6,637 nt of DNA, from contig JAUVBI010000178.1 in NCBI GenBank assembly GCA_030591305.1, positions 1 through 6,637 of the forward strand, given 5' to 3'. The DNA comes from Pseudomonadota bacterium. GTDB taxonomy: Bacteria > Pseudomonadota > Gammaproteobacteria > Pseudomonadales > Halieaceae. Below, one piece after another: positions 1 through 6,015 of the stretch (position 1 is the first letter of the stretch; each line of letters starts with the position of its first letter). The position numbers and the translations under genes are program-made. Under the pieces are notes generated by a model. That model made no database searches, had not been told where the DNA came from, and saw nothing but the letters and a program-made list of their open reading frames with translations.

Positions 1-96
1 ACTGTCGATTTCGTTGGAGTACACCCACAGGTGCCCGGCACGCAGACGCCTGTCAGCCCCTTTGCGCAGATATAATTCAGCTGATGGCTGGCTCAT
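1..96 (-). CDS. rlmI: RlmI-type 23S rRNA (cytosine-C5) methyltransferase, N-terminal fragment (cut by window edge)
   Basis: Only the first 32 codons are present; the gene runs off the left edge. The fragment begins MSQPSAELYLRKGADRRL and continues RAGHLWVYSNEIDS. Basic residues followed by a G-H-x-W-V-(Y/F)-S block are typical of the N-terminal PUA RNA-binding domain of the RlmI/YccW family, which methylates a cytosine of 23S rRNA using S-adenosylmethionine; the Rossmann methyltransferase domain would lie outside the window. The ATG at 96 is chosen because it gives the family-like N-terminus, although no clear Shine-Dalgarno precedes it (an in-frame CTG at 102 is possible). It starts 22 bases after the gcvH stop with no terminator between them, so read-through from gcvH is likely. 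Recognition rests on a short segment only; a paralogous PUA-methyltransferase cannot be excluded. Confidence 0.72.
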   Translation of the reverse strand, partial: MSQPSAELYLRKGADRRLRAGHLWVYSNEIDS

Positions 97-118
97 GCCC
101 AGCGTTTGAAGCGCGAGT

Positions 119-508
119 TTATTCTTCCGCGCACTTCGTCTGGTAGTCTTGCGCACTTAGCAGGGCTTGCAGTTCAGCGGTATCGGTGGGCTGCAATTTG
201 AAAAACCAGCCACCGCTGTAGGGGTCGGAATTCACGGTCTCTGGCTCGTCTTCCAACTGCTCATTAATGGCAATCACCTCGCCACCTATCGGTGCGTAAA
301 TGTCAGATGCAGCCTTAACCGATTCAACAACACCAGCTTCGCCACCAGCGTCAAGCGTGTCGCCCACATCGGGCAGCTCCACAAACACAACGTCACCCAG
401 GGCTTCCTGTGCATGATCGCTAATACCGATTGTCACGGTACCGTCTTCTTCCAACCGGGCCCATTCGTGACTGCTGGCTATTCTCAATTCACTCGGTACG
501 TCACTCAT
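119..508 (-). CDS. gcvH: Glycine cleavage system H protein (lipoyl carrier)
   Basis: GcvH is the small carrier of the cytosolic glycine cleavage complex: its lipoyl-lysine arm shuttles the aminomethyl group from the P protein (GcvP) to the T protein (GcvT) and is reoxidised by the L protein. The 129-residue product has the usual family length. Visible hallmarks are [21 protein letters not shown] near the N-terminus split here as SHEW (13-16) and GISDHA (28-33), [13 protein letters not shown] (37-49), and the lipoylation site ESVKAASD with Lys65 as acceptor, followed by DIYAP and [12 protein letters not shown]. The start at 508 is preferred over an in-frame ATG at 526 because AAAGGA lies about 7 bases upstream of it and the protein then begins like known GcvH proteins. 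Neither gcvT nor gcvP is adjacent: pepP is 77 bp upstream and an rlmI-like gene 22 bp downstream. Identity is secure. Confidence 0.97.
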   Translation of the reverse strand: MSDVPSELRIASSHEWARLEEDGTVTIGISDHAQEALGDVVFVELPDVGDTLDAGGEAGVVESVKAASDIYAPIGGEVIAINEQLEDEPETVNSDPYSGGWFFKLQPTDTAELQALLSAQDYQTKCAEE

Positions 509-558
509 GCTGCTTCCTTTAAACACTGTATTGGGGCGGACATTCTAACCGCCGCGCC

Positions 559-587
559 ACTATAAACCTATAGCTCAACTACAACTC
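559..587 (-). promoter_or_regulatory. Possible gcvH promoter with overlapping small palindrome
   Basis: In the 77-bp gap between pepP and gcvH the minus strand carries a TATAGT hexamer (559-564) that matches the -10 consensus at five of six positions. The matching -35 is poor (GAGTTG at 582-587 with a 17-base spacer). The -10 overlaps a perfect inverted repeat CTATA-AACC-TATAG at 560-573, which could be a repressor site or chance. The gap is long enough for an independent promoter, and no terminator hairpin is evident after pepP, so gcvH may also be read from upstream. Confidence 0.25.
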
Positions 588-1914
588 ATTGACGAGCTGC
601 CGCCATCAGCGCCTCTATCTCATCCACGGTCTTGGGTACACCGGATGAAATGACCGTACAACCTTTAGCTGTCACCACCACATCATCCTCAATTCGGACA
701 CCAATGCCACGCCAGGACTTGCCAACTTTTTTATTGCTGGGTGAAATATAGATGCCCGGCTCAACAGTCATAACCATGCCCGGCTCCAGCATGCGCCACT
801 CATCGGCGACCCGATAATCCCCCACATCGTGTACATCCAGGCCCAGCCAGTGCCCGGCGCGGTGCATATAAAAATCTTTGTAAGCCTCCCGCTTGATCAA
901 GCTGGAAACCCTGCCTTTTAACAGTCCCAGTGCAACCAGGCCCCGGGTAATAACCTTCACAGTGGCATCATGCGCCTGATTCCAGTGTTTGCCCGGCGCA
1001 ATTTCATCAATCGCCGCCAGTTGCGCCTTCAGTACCAGCTCGTAAATAGCGCGCTGCTGGCGGCTGAAGCGACCGTTCACCGGAAAGGTGCGGGTAACAT
1101 CTGCGGCGTAGTATTCATATTCACAGCCCGCATCTATTAACACCAGGTCACCATCGCTCATGCAGTCTTTATTTGCCAGGTAATGCAAGGTGCAGGCATT
1201 GGCGCCACTGCCAACGATGCTGGAGTAGGCGGGAAAGCGCGCACCCGAACAGGCAAACTCGTGTTGTATTTCTGCCTCCAGTTGATATTCATAGGCACCG
1301 GGCCTGCAGTGCTGCATGGCCCGGATATGTGCGGCAGATGTTATCTCCCCCGCCCGGCGCAACAGGCGTATTTCAGCCGCACTTTTAACCAGCCGCAGGT
1401 CGTGCAGCATGTGGTCCAGGTCGGTAAATTCTCCCGGAGGGACCGCCCCGGTGGATACCTTGCTGCGAATCCGGTTCACCCAGGACATGATCTGCTGATC
1501 AAAATCCACGCTTCTACCCATGGAATAATAGACACGCTCCCGGCCCTCTAGCAGGCCGGGAAGAATGTCATCAATGTCGCCTATTGGAAAGGCATCGTCA
1601 GCGGCGTAGGTGTCACAAACACCCTCCAGCCCTGCGCGATAGCCGTGCCACAACTCCTTGGTGGAATCGCTGTCCCGACAGAACATGACAAATTGTCCGT
1701 GCTTGCGACGCGGGATCAAGACCAGTACAGACTCGGGCTCATCAAAGCCGGAAAGATAATGAAAGTCGCTATCTTGCCGGAACGGGTACTCGGTATCCCT
1801 GCTGCGCTGCTGCTCTTTGGCGGAGGGCACGATGGCAATACTATTGGGCTCCATCAGGCTCATGAGGTTTTTGCGCCTGCGGGCATATTCGGCTTTGCTT
1901 ATTTTCATACCCAT
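586..1914 (-). CDS. pepP: Xaa-Pro aminopeptidase P (proline aminopeptidase II)
   Basis: Cytosolic metallo-aminopeptidase that removes the N-terminal residue from peptides with proline in the second position, helping recycle proline-containing peptides. The 442-residue product has the usual length. Residues about 4-135 form the AMP_N domain (ARRR near 11-14, TEYPFRQDSDFHYLSGF at 41-57, typical of the family). Residues about 180-425 form the pita-bread M24 fold with the dinuclear metal ligands in order: Asp261 (LIDAG), Asp272 (AADVTRTFP), His355 (AGHWLGLDVHD), Glu385 (VEPGIYI) and Glu409 (GVRIEDD); the substrate-pocket histidines 244 and 362 are also present. All ligands are intact, so it should be active. 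The start at 1914 follows the ygfB stop by two bases; a second ATG at 1908 is equally possible, neither has a strong Shine-Dalgarno, and translational coupling to ygfB is likely. Gene order ygfB-pepP is conserved in gammaproteobacteria. Confidence 0.96.
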   Translation of the reverse strand: MGMKISKAEYARRRKNLMSLMEPNSIAIVPSAKEQQRSRDTEYPFRQDSDFHYLSGFDEPESVLVLIPRRKHGQFVMFCRDSDSTKELWHGYRAGLEGVCDTYAADDAFPIGDIDDILPGLLEGRERVYYSMGRSVDFDQQIMSWVNRIRSKVSTGAVPPGEFTDLDHMLHDLRLVKSAAEIRLLRRAGEITSAAHIRAMQHCRPGAYEYQLEAEIQHEFACSGARFPAYSSIVGSGANACTLHYLANKDCMSDGDLVLIDAGCEYEYYAADVTRTFPVNGRFSRQQRAIYELVLKAQLAAIDEIAPGKHWNQAHDATVKVITRGLVALGLLKGRVSSLIKREAYKDFYMHRAGHWLGLDVHDVGDYRVADEWRMLEPGMVMTVEPGIYISPSNKKVGKSWRGIGVRIEDDVVVTAKGCTVISSGVPKTVDEIEALMAAARQ

Positions 1915-1916
1915 AT

Positions 1917-2477
1917 CTACTGTGCGATGCAGTCCATGTGGATATTGAGTACGGCAAAGCGCAGGTACTCGGCAATTTCGAAGTAGCTCTCCTCGGATTC
2001 CTCCTCATCCATATCCTCATCTATTCCCGCCAAGGAGAAGGCTTCAATATCTTCCAGGATCTCCCGGCTTTCCCTGGACAGCCTGGATTCGGCATCTGAC
2101 CGGGATGCTGTACCCTGCGCAAAGCCCCCGAGAAAACCGCTGCACCATCCCGCCAGAGCCACTGTCCGCTCACCAATATCAGTTTCGTCATCGGGAAGCA
2201 GCGGATGAAAATCAAATTCTTCATCCTGCAAGGCCGCCGCTGTCACGGTATAGAGCTCCATGGTCTGGGCCGCCAGTTCGCCATGGACATTCAAATCCAG
2301 CACATCCACCAGTGCTACCAGTGCCGACTCAGCCTCAACCGGGGCCCCACTGGCCAGCAAACCGGTGAGACAACCGTGGATATCAGAGGGAGAGGACTGC
2401 AAACCCTGCTCCACTAAATGATTGGCAAATTCGTCAAAGTCGAACACTTCAGTCTTGCCAAACTGGTCATCGTACAT
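1917..2477 (-). CDS. ygfB: YgfB/UPF0149 family protein
   Basis: All-alpha protein of the UPF0149 (YgfB/YecA-like) family, 186 residues, about the family's usual length. Diagnostic blocks are SPSDIHGCLTGLL (29-41), HPLLPDDE (91-98) and GWCSGFLGGFAQG (110-122); a highly acidic run (153-164, mostly D/E) precedes a closing helix EIAEYLRFAVLNIH. No enzymatic motif is visible and the biochemical role is not settled; from memory, in Pseudomonas aeruginosa YgfB has been linked to repression of the amidase gene ampDh3 and beta-lactam resistance, which need not apply here. The ATG at 2477 is preferred over an ORF opening at 2501 because the purine-rich GGGGAAGGGAA directly precedes it. It heads the minus-strand unit with pepP and is divergent from the TIGR02449-zapA unit. 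I found no convincing minus-strand -35/-10 pair in the 204-bp divergent gap. Confidence 0.92.
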   Translation of the reverse strand: MYDDQFGKTEVFDFDEFANHLVEQGLQSSPSDIHGCLTGLLASGAPVEAESALVALVDVLDLNVHGELAAQTMELYTVTAAALQDEEFDFHPLLPDDETDIGERTVALAGWCSGFLGGFAQGTASRSDAESRLSRESREILEDIEAFSLAGIDEDMDEEESEESYFEIAEYLRFAVLNIHMDCIAQ

Positions 2478-2618
2478 TTCCCTTCCCCTTGTTGAGCGCA
2501 CTTCGCTGACAGCGGCATCATGACTATGACCACCACCCGCAGCGGCAAAATAGAATCACAGTTACAGCAGTTTTTTAAATTGCATGGCAGGCCATTGATA
2601 TTTATGACATTTGTGTCG

Positions 2619-2647
2619 TTGACCTGAGTAACTACGGCCACTATAGT
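2619..2647 (+). promoter_or_regulatory. Strong sigma70-type promoter of the TIGR02449-zapA unit
   Basis: TTGACC (2619-2624) and TATAGT (2642-2647) are each a five-of-six match to the -35 and -10 consensus and are separated by exactly 17 bases. Transcription would start near 2654, about 28 bases before the ATG of the small coiled-coil gene. The rest of the divergent gap (2478-2618) holds no gene I can support. Confidence 0.75.
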
Positions 2648-2681
2648 AGAGCGCAACACGACTATTTCAAGTATACCCTTT

Positions 2682-2891
2682 ATGGTAGAGAATCAACTCA
2701 AAGCGCTAGAAAAAAAAATCGACGAGCTTATTGCGCTGTGCGGCGATTTAAACCGCGAGAATCAGTCGCTGAAGCTCGACAGCCTGGGCTGGTACGACGA
2801 GAGATTGCAGCTGGTCGCAAATAACGACCTGGCCAGACAAAAAGTTGAAGCCATGATCAATCGTCTGCAGGCACTGGAGCAAGACTCGTGA
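2682..2891 (+). CDS. TIGR02449 family small coiled-coil protein, probable ZapA-associated protein
   Basis: A 69-residue, cytosolic, helical protein. Residues 6-30 show an uninterrupted heptad pattern with hydrophobic or small residues at a/d positions (L6, L9, I13, L16, C20, L23, N27, L30), i.e. a parallel coiled coil with a buried asparagine, followed by a conserved-looking WYDER block (37-41) and a second helix ending VEAMINRLQAL. Length, pattern and position directly upstream of zapA match the uncharacterised TIGR02449 family of gammaproteobacteria. The stop codon overlaps the zapA GTG start by four bases (GTGA), so the two are translationally coupled. It resembles in size and layout ZapB-like or ZauP-like coiled-coil partners of ZapA, but that function is inferred. 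No Shine-Dalgarno is visible before the ATG (upstream bases are CAAGTATACCCTTT); the leader is short, about 28 bases. Confidence 0.88.
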   Translation: MVENQLKALEKKIDELIALCGDLNRENQSLKLDSLGWYDERLQLVANNDLARQKVEAMINRLQALEQDS

Positions 2892-3220
2892 ACCAAGCCA
2901 ACACTGTTACCGTCAAAATTCTGGACAAAGAGTATCAGGTTGCCTGCCCCGAGGAACAGCAGGGAGAGCTGGCGGTCTCCGCCCGATACCTGGACAAGCA
3001 AATGCGTTCTATTCGGGACTCTGGCAAAGTTATTGGCCTGGAGCGCATCGCCGTGATGGCTGCCCTCAACCTCAGCCACGAGTTATTGCAGGCTTCGGAA
3101 CAGGGTGGCATACCCTCTACAGACACCGCCACCCCCCCCGCTGACGACAGTACTTTTCGCCAACTGAACAACAAGATAGATGAAGCTCTCTACCAATTGA
3201 GGCAGCTGGAAATAGCTTAA
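2888..3220 (+). CDS. zapA: Cell division protein ZapA
   Basis: ZapA is a small cytosolic protein that binds FtsZ, bundles and crosslinks protofilaments, and stabilises the Z ring. The 110-residue product begins with the typical beta-hairpin VTVKILDKEYQVACPEEQ (7-24), then the helix with LAVSARYLDKQMRSIR (28-43) and ERIAVMAALNLSHELL (52-67), all characteristic of the family. A proline/threonine-rich linker (76-87) precedes the C-terminal coiled-coil helix QLNNKIDEALYQLRQLE used for tetramerisation. The GTG start at 2888 overlaps the preceding stop codon; GGAG at 2876-2879 inside the upstream gene is a good ribosome-binding site 8 bases away. The linker is encoded partly by a run of eight cytosines (3132-3139). 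The 6S RNA gene follows 48 bases after the stop, as in most gammaproteobacteria. Confidence 0.96.
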   Translation: MNQANTVTVKILDKEYQVACPEEQQGELAVSARYLDKQMRSIRDSGKVIGLERIAVMAALNLSHELLQASEQGGIPSTDTATPPADDSTFRQLNNKIDEALYQLRQLEIA

Positions 3221-3231
3221 AGTAAAACTAC

Positions 3232-3262
3232 TCGAGACGCCGCCCTCTAGCTGGGCTATAAT
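3232..3262 (+). promoter_or_regulatory. 6S RNA promoter
   Basis: A perfect -10 box TATAAT lies at 3257-3262, and the inferred 6S RNA 5' end (GG at 3269) is 7 bases downstream, the expected distance. The -35 is weak: TCGAGA at 3232-3237 matches four of six consensus positions but with a 19-base spacer. Read-through from the zapA promoter is also possible because no terminator lies between zapA and this site. Confidence 0.7.
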
Positions 3263-3268
3263 TTCTGC

Positions 3269-3447
3269 GGATACCTGGTGTATGCGCCAGACATATTGTC
3301 CTCGAGCCGATAATGTTAAACCAGGAAGTTCCTCGCTGCTGTTGGTGTGCAAGTCCGGTATTACCGGAAAGCCTTTTTCAGTACAGGAATTTCCGCCCTG
3401 AACCGTCGGGTTCAAGGGCTACTTTGTCAGCGGTATACCGGGAATCC
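3269..3447 (+). ncRNA. ssrS: 6S RNA (SsrS)
   Basis: 6S RNA mimics an open promoter, binds the sigma70 RNA polymerase holoenzyme and dampens transcription in stationary phase. About 179 bases, close to the E. coli length. Three things identify it: location between zapA and fau; the conserved block CTCGAGCCGATAA (3300-3312), and the 3' block TGAACC-GTCG-GGTTCAAGGGCTAC (3399-3422) read here as a short stem followed by GGGCTAC; and structure. The 5' end (from GGATACCTGGTGTA at 3269) pairs with the 3' end (GGTATACCGGGAATCC ending 3447) as a long closing stem with a few wobbles and one mismatch. The apical hairpin TCCGG-TATTA-CCGGA (3354-3368) is perfect. Between them lies the unpaired central bubble expected for polymerase binding and product-RNA synthesis. 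The ends are inferred from pairing and the promoter, so they could be off by a few bases, and a longer precursor into fau is likely. Confidence 0.93.
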
Positions 3448-3458
3448 ATCCTCCCCCT

Positions 3459-4031
3459 ATGACTGAATTTTCCAAAAGCGAATTACGTTCTGTCCTGCGT
3501 CGACGCCGACAATCACTGTCAGCGGGCGCACAGACCACTGCCAGGCGGGAAGTCACTAGAGCGGTTTACTCACTGCCTCAATGGAGCCATGTGCAGCGTA
3601 TCGCCATCTACCACACAGCCGATGGCGAAATCGGTACTGAAGACATTATTCGGCACTGTCACAGCGAGGGGATACAGGTATACCTCCCCGTCATAGGCCC
3701 ACAGCGCAGCATGGTGTTCGCTCACTGGCGCCCCAATGAACTGCTGGTAAAAAACAGTTTCGGGGTTTTTGAGCCCCGGGAAAACGCTTCTCTTTGCCCC
3801 GTGGCCAGCCTGGATATTATATTCCTGCCCTTGGTGGGCTGGGACAAATCCGGCGGGCGCCTGGGTATGGGTGCTGGGTACTACGATAGAGCCCTCGTCG
3901 GAATTACCGGGCCACTGTTGGTGGGGTTGGCACACTGGGGGCAGGAAGTAGACGCAATCCCACTGGATTCCTGGGATATATTGCTGGACGTAATCGTCAC
4001 CGACACGAAAATCTATCGCTGTCGACAATAA
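3459..4031 (+). CDS. fau: 5-formyltetrahydrofolate cyclo-ligase (methenyltetrahydrofolate synthetase)
   Basis: Converts 5-formyltetrahydrofolate to 5,10-methenyltetrahydrofolate using ATP (EC 6.3.3.2), returning the stored folate to the one-carbon pool; cytosolic. The 190-residue product has the usual length and carries the family blocks in order: KSELRSVLRRRRQSLS (6-21), YHTADGEIGTEDI (51-63), VYLPVI (74-79), FGVFEP (101-106), DIIFLPLVGWDKSGGRLG (119-136) running into the signature GMGAGYYDR (136-144), and DVIVTD (177-182). Nothing key is missing. Also called ygfA. The ATG at 3459 lies about 12 bases after the predicted 6S RNA end, and the bases before it (CATCCTCCCCCT) contain no Shine-Dalgarno; they are pyrimidine-rich and even resemble the 16S tail. 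No other start gives a better N-terminus. Co-transcription with ssrS, as in E. coli, is likely. Confidence 0.95.
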   Translation: MTEFSKSELRSVLRRRRQSLSAGAQTTARREVTRAVYSLPQWSHVQRIAIYHTADGEIGTEDIIRHCHSEGIQVYLPVIGPQRSMVFAHWRPNELLVKNSFGVFEPRENASLCPVASLDIIFLPLVGWDKSGGRLGMGAGYYDRALVGITGPLLVGLAHWGQEVDAIPLDSWDILLDVIVTDTKIYRCRQ

Positions 4032-4040
4032 TGATGAAGG

Positions 4041-4071
4041 TACTCAAACAGACAGCCGCCTGTCAGAAGTA
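4041..4071. terminator. Possible stem-loop between convergent fau and small membrane protein gene
   Basis: GACAG-CCGC-CTGTC (4051-4064) is a perfect 5-bp stem with a 4-base loop, and TACT (4041-4044) can pair with AGTA (4068-4071) after an internal loop. It sits between two convergent genes, where a bidirectional terminator is expected, but there is no run of T on either side, so intrinsic termination is uncertain. Confidence 0.35.
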
Positions 4072-4073
4072 GG

Positions 4074-4220
4074 CTATCTCTTGATGATTACGCCCGCTTG
4101 CAGTTCAGATGCCGGTGCGGCAACAGACTCATTGGACGTCATTGGCATGAGTAAGGTAACAACCACACCCATTCCAAACACTGCCATCAAGATTAATAAT
4201 AAATCAGGTTTATGTTTCAC
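4074..4220 (-). CDS. Small single-span membrane protein, function unknown
   Basis: With a GTG start at 4220 the product is 48 residues: MKHKPDLLLI at the N-terminus, one hydrophobic segment (about residues 7-26, rich in L, V, G, F and M) and a short polar tail SNESVAAPASEL ending GVIIKR. The basic N-terminus before the span suggests N-in, C-out insertion, or an uncleaved signal anchor; there is no lipobox cysteine. The start at 4220 is chosen because GAGAGAAAG lies just upstream with sensible spacing; the same frame extends back to a TTG at 4265 (63 residues), which lacks a good ribosome-binding site and would add a charged, less typical N-terminus. It is convergent with fau and stands alone. 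I do not recognise a named family. That it is a real gene rests on the start signal, the clean membrane segment and position in otherwise gene-free DNA. Confidence 0.6.
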   Translation of the reverse strand: MKHKPDLLLILMAVFGMGVVVTLLMPMTSNESVAAPASELQAGVIIKR

Positions 4221-4287
4221 GATCTTTCTCTCACTAATCCAAAGCTTTACATCAATGCGAAGCAAACTCTCTTCAGGAGCCTTCCGC

Positions 4288-4307
4288 TGAATTCTTCATA
4301 GAATTCA
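4288..4307. repeat. Inverted repeat TGAATTC-6-GAATTCA upstream of the small membrane protein gene
   Basis: Perfect 7-bp arms (4288-4294 and 4301-4307) separated by TTCATA. It lies about 70 bases upstream of the GTG of the small membrane protein gene, inside an AT-rich 187-bp gene-free stretch (4266-4452). It could be an operator or just an AT-rich hairpin; I see no strong promoter pair around it. Confidence 0.45.
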
Positions 4308-4366
4308 TACCAAATGTGTATAAATGTTATTTTTTCACATTTTCAGAGAAGTCTATATCAGCCAAC

Positions 4367-4394
4367 AAAAAAATAAAAGCCCCCAAAGCCTTTA
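4367..4394 (-). terminator. Possible weak terminator of the dehydrogenase-kinase unit
   Basis: Read on the minus strand, about 60 bases after the kinase stop there is AAAG, ten bases, CTTTT, then ATTTTTTTG. The T-rich tract is right for an intrinsic terminator and the place is right, but the stem is only four to five base pairs, so strength is doubtful. Confidence 0.35.
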
Positions 4395-4452
4395 GTTTCG
4401 GTACTTACAGGGAAAGTTGGAGCTAACTACGGAAAAAACCTTGTACGGGAAA

Positions 4453-6015
4453 TTACCCTGGATACCCCGTTATACGGCGTATCGATTTGTATAGTGGGCT
4501 GAGCTTGCCATACATTTTCTGGTAGACCTCACGATACAGTTGATCGTAGAGTGCCTGATTCGCCGCTATCGGCGTAAATTTATCCCCTTCATGCACCATT
4601 CGGTCAATAGCTGTATTGTAGTTCGGGTGCAGGCCCGCACCCACAGCGGCATTGATGGCCGCCCCTAAACCGGATGTCTCAAAGGTATGCGGCCGCTGGG
4701 CGGTAATACCAAAAACATCCGCCGTAATTTGCATGGCCTCATCACTTTGCGAGCCACCGCCAGACACTTTGAGGCTGCTTATTTTGACGCCCGACTTTTT
4801 CTCCGATAACTCCTTGCCTTCACGCAGGGCATAAGCAATGCCCTCGATAATGGCGCGGTAGATGTGGGCACGGGTATGGACATCACCAAACCCGATCATC
4901 GCACCCTTGGCCTCCGGCCCTGGCGTGCGAATCCCTGGGTTCCAGTAGGGCTGTATTACCAGGCCCATTGAGCCGGCGGGAACCTGCTTGAGCAGTTCAT
5001 CAAACAGCACCTCGGTCGCTACCCCCTGCTCGCTGGCCAATTGCTCCTCACGCAGACCAAATTCCTTTTTAAACCAGCTCACCATCCAATACCCTCTCTG
5101 CACAATGACCTCGGTGTTGTAGGTATCGGGCATGGCGGCCGGGTAGGGCGGTATATGGCGAACCGCCTCAACGTATTTGCTGTTGGTGGTATTGTAGGTA
5201 GCGGTGGTGCCATAACTGAGGCTACCGGTCTCCGGGGTGAGACAGCCCGAGCCCAACACTTCACAGGCCTTGTCAGCCCCGGCAGAAATTAGCGCCAGGC
5301 CGGTGGGAATACCGGTTTCCGCCGATGCCTGTTGAGAAATTTTTCCCAACTCAGACCCGCAGGGTACGAGCTCTGGCAACATATCGCGCCGAATGGAGAG
5401 TGCTTGCCATTTCCAGTCCCAGCGATGACACCATTCGTGATGTTTAAAATCGAAGGGAAGATAGCCAACCTGGCTGGATACCGAGTCAACATATCTACCC
5501 GTCAATTTATGCGTGTGATACCCCGAGAGCAATAAATACTTATAGGTTTGTTGCCAGATTTCCGGCTGCTGCCGTGCTATCCAGTTGGCCTCGGCCTCCG
5601 AACGAAAATATTGCACCGTCGAGCTTTCACCAGCGAGGGCAAAGGCGGCCCGCCACAGGGGGCTCATTGAATCCAGCTCTTCCTGTTTGCGCTGGTCCAG
5701 CCAGACAAAAGCCGGGCGCAGCGGCCTACCTTGGGCATCGACATTAATCATGGTGGCCCGCTGGGTGGTGAGGGCAACAGCCTTTATCTGTGATTTGGGA
5801 AAATCCAGTTGCGGCCAGAGTTCCTGGCAGGCCCGACACAGCATCTCCCAGTAGTAATCGGGTTCCTGCTCTGCCCAGCCCGGTTCGGTGGAAAAGTACG
5901 GATTGATATCCACCTTGCTTTTCGCCACCAGTTGGCCGTCCAGATCAAAAACTAGGGCTCTAACACTTTGAGTACCATTATCAATGGCCAGTACATAGGA
6001 CTCTTCCGGGCTCAT
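4453..6015 (-). CDS. FGGY-family carbohydrate kinase, YgcE-like
   Basis: Cytosolic kinase of the FGGY/ASKHA fold that phosphorylates a sugar or polyol with ATP; exact substrate unknown. The 520-residue product has both halves. The N-terminal domain (about 6-250) has the phosphate-1 motif [15 protein letters not shown] (10-24), ALTTQRAT (81-88), FVWLDQR (103-109) and the catalytic-base motif [14 protein letters not shown] with Asp248. The C-terminal domain (about 265-470) has phosphate-2 YGTTATYNT (268-276) and the adenosine block [19 protein letters not shown] (418-436). It is not a standard glycerol kinase: GlpK has TNQRET where this has TTQRAT, so the glycerol-binding Glu is Ala87, and the GDQQ motif is GADK. 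The ATG overlaps the dehydrogenase stop by four bases (ATGA) and AGGGAACAGG precedes it, so the pair is coupled and probably one pathway: the dehydrogenase may oxidise the kinase's product, or both serve glycerol-phosphate entry. Confidence 0.92.
   Translation of the reverse strand: MSPEESYVLAIDNGTQSVRALVFDLDGQLVAKSKVDINPYFSTEPGWAEQEPDYYWEMLCRACQELWPQLDFPKSQIKAVALTTQRATMINVDAQGRPLRPAFVWLDQRKQEELDSMSPLWRAAFALAGESSTVQYFRSEAEANWIARQQPEIWQQTYKYLLLSGYHTHKLTGRYVDSVSSQVGYLPFDFKHHEWCHRWDWKWQALSIRRDMLPELVPCGSELGKISQQASAETGIPTGLALISAGADKACEVLGSGCLTPETGSLSYGTTATYNTTNSKYVEAVRHIPPYPAAMPDTYNTEVIVQRGYWMVSWFKKEFGLREEQLASEQGVATEVLFDELLKQVPAGSMGLVIQPYWNPGIRTPGPEAKGAMIGFGDVHTRAHIYRAIIEGIAYALREGKELSEKKSGVKISSLKVSGGGSQSDEAMQITADVFGITAQRPHTFETSGLGAAINAAVGAGLHPNYNTAIDRMVHEGDKFTPIAANQALYDQLYREVYQKMYGKLSPLYKSIRRITGYPG

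Noticed and set aside
509..526. Longer gcvH start six codons upstream at 526
   Set aside because: The ATG at 508 has AAAGGA at the right distance and gives the normal N-terminus; the extension would place that ribosome-binding site inside the coding region.
167..565. 132-codon open frame on the plus strand opposite gcvH
   Set aside because: It is antisense to a secure gene, has no domain-like content and no ribosome-binding site.
2520..2627. 35-codon plus-strand frame in the ygfB/TIGR02449 gap (begins MTMTTTRSGK)
   Set aside because: Poor ribosome-binding site, it ends inside the strong promoter of the next unit, and composition is unremarkable; most likely chance.
2414..2659. 81-codon minus-strand frame overlapping the start of ygfB
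   Set aside because: It would cover the divergent promoter and the ygfB start in another frame, with no recognisable protein features.
3083..3415. 110-codon minus-strand frame across zapA and the 6S RNA
   Set aside because: It is antisense to zapA and to a structured RNA; the frame is open by chance.
3570..4028. 152-codon minus-strand frame opposite fau
   Set aside because: It mirrors the codon structure of a complete fau gene and shows no family motif.
4453..6015. Calling the FGGY kinase glycerol kinase GlpK because of the neighbouring dehydrogenase
   Set aside because: The glycerol-contacting Glu of GlpK is replaced by Ala87 and the GDQQ motif is absent; only the family can be supported.
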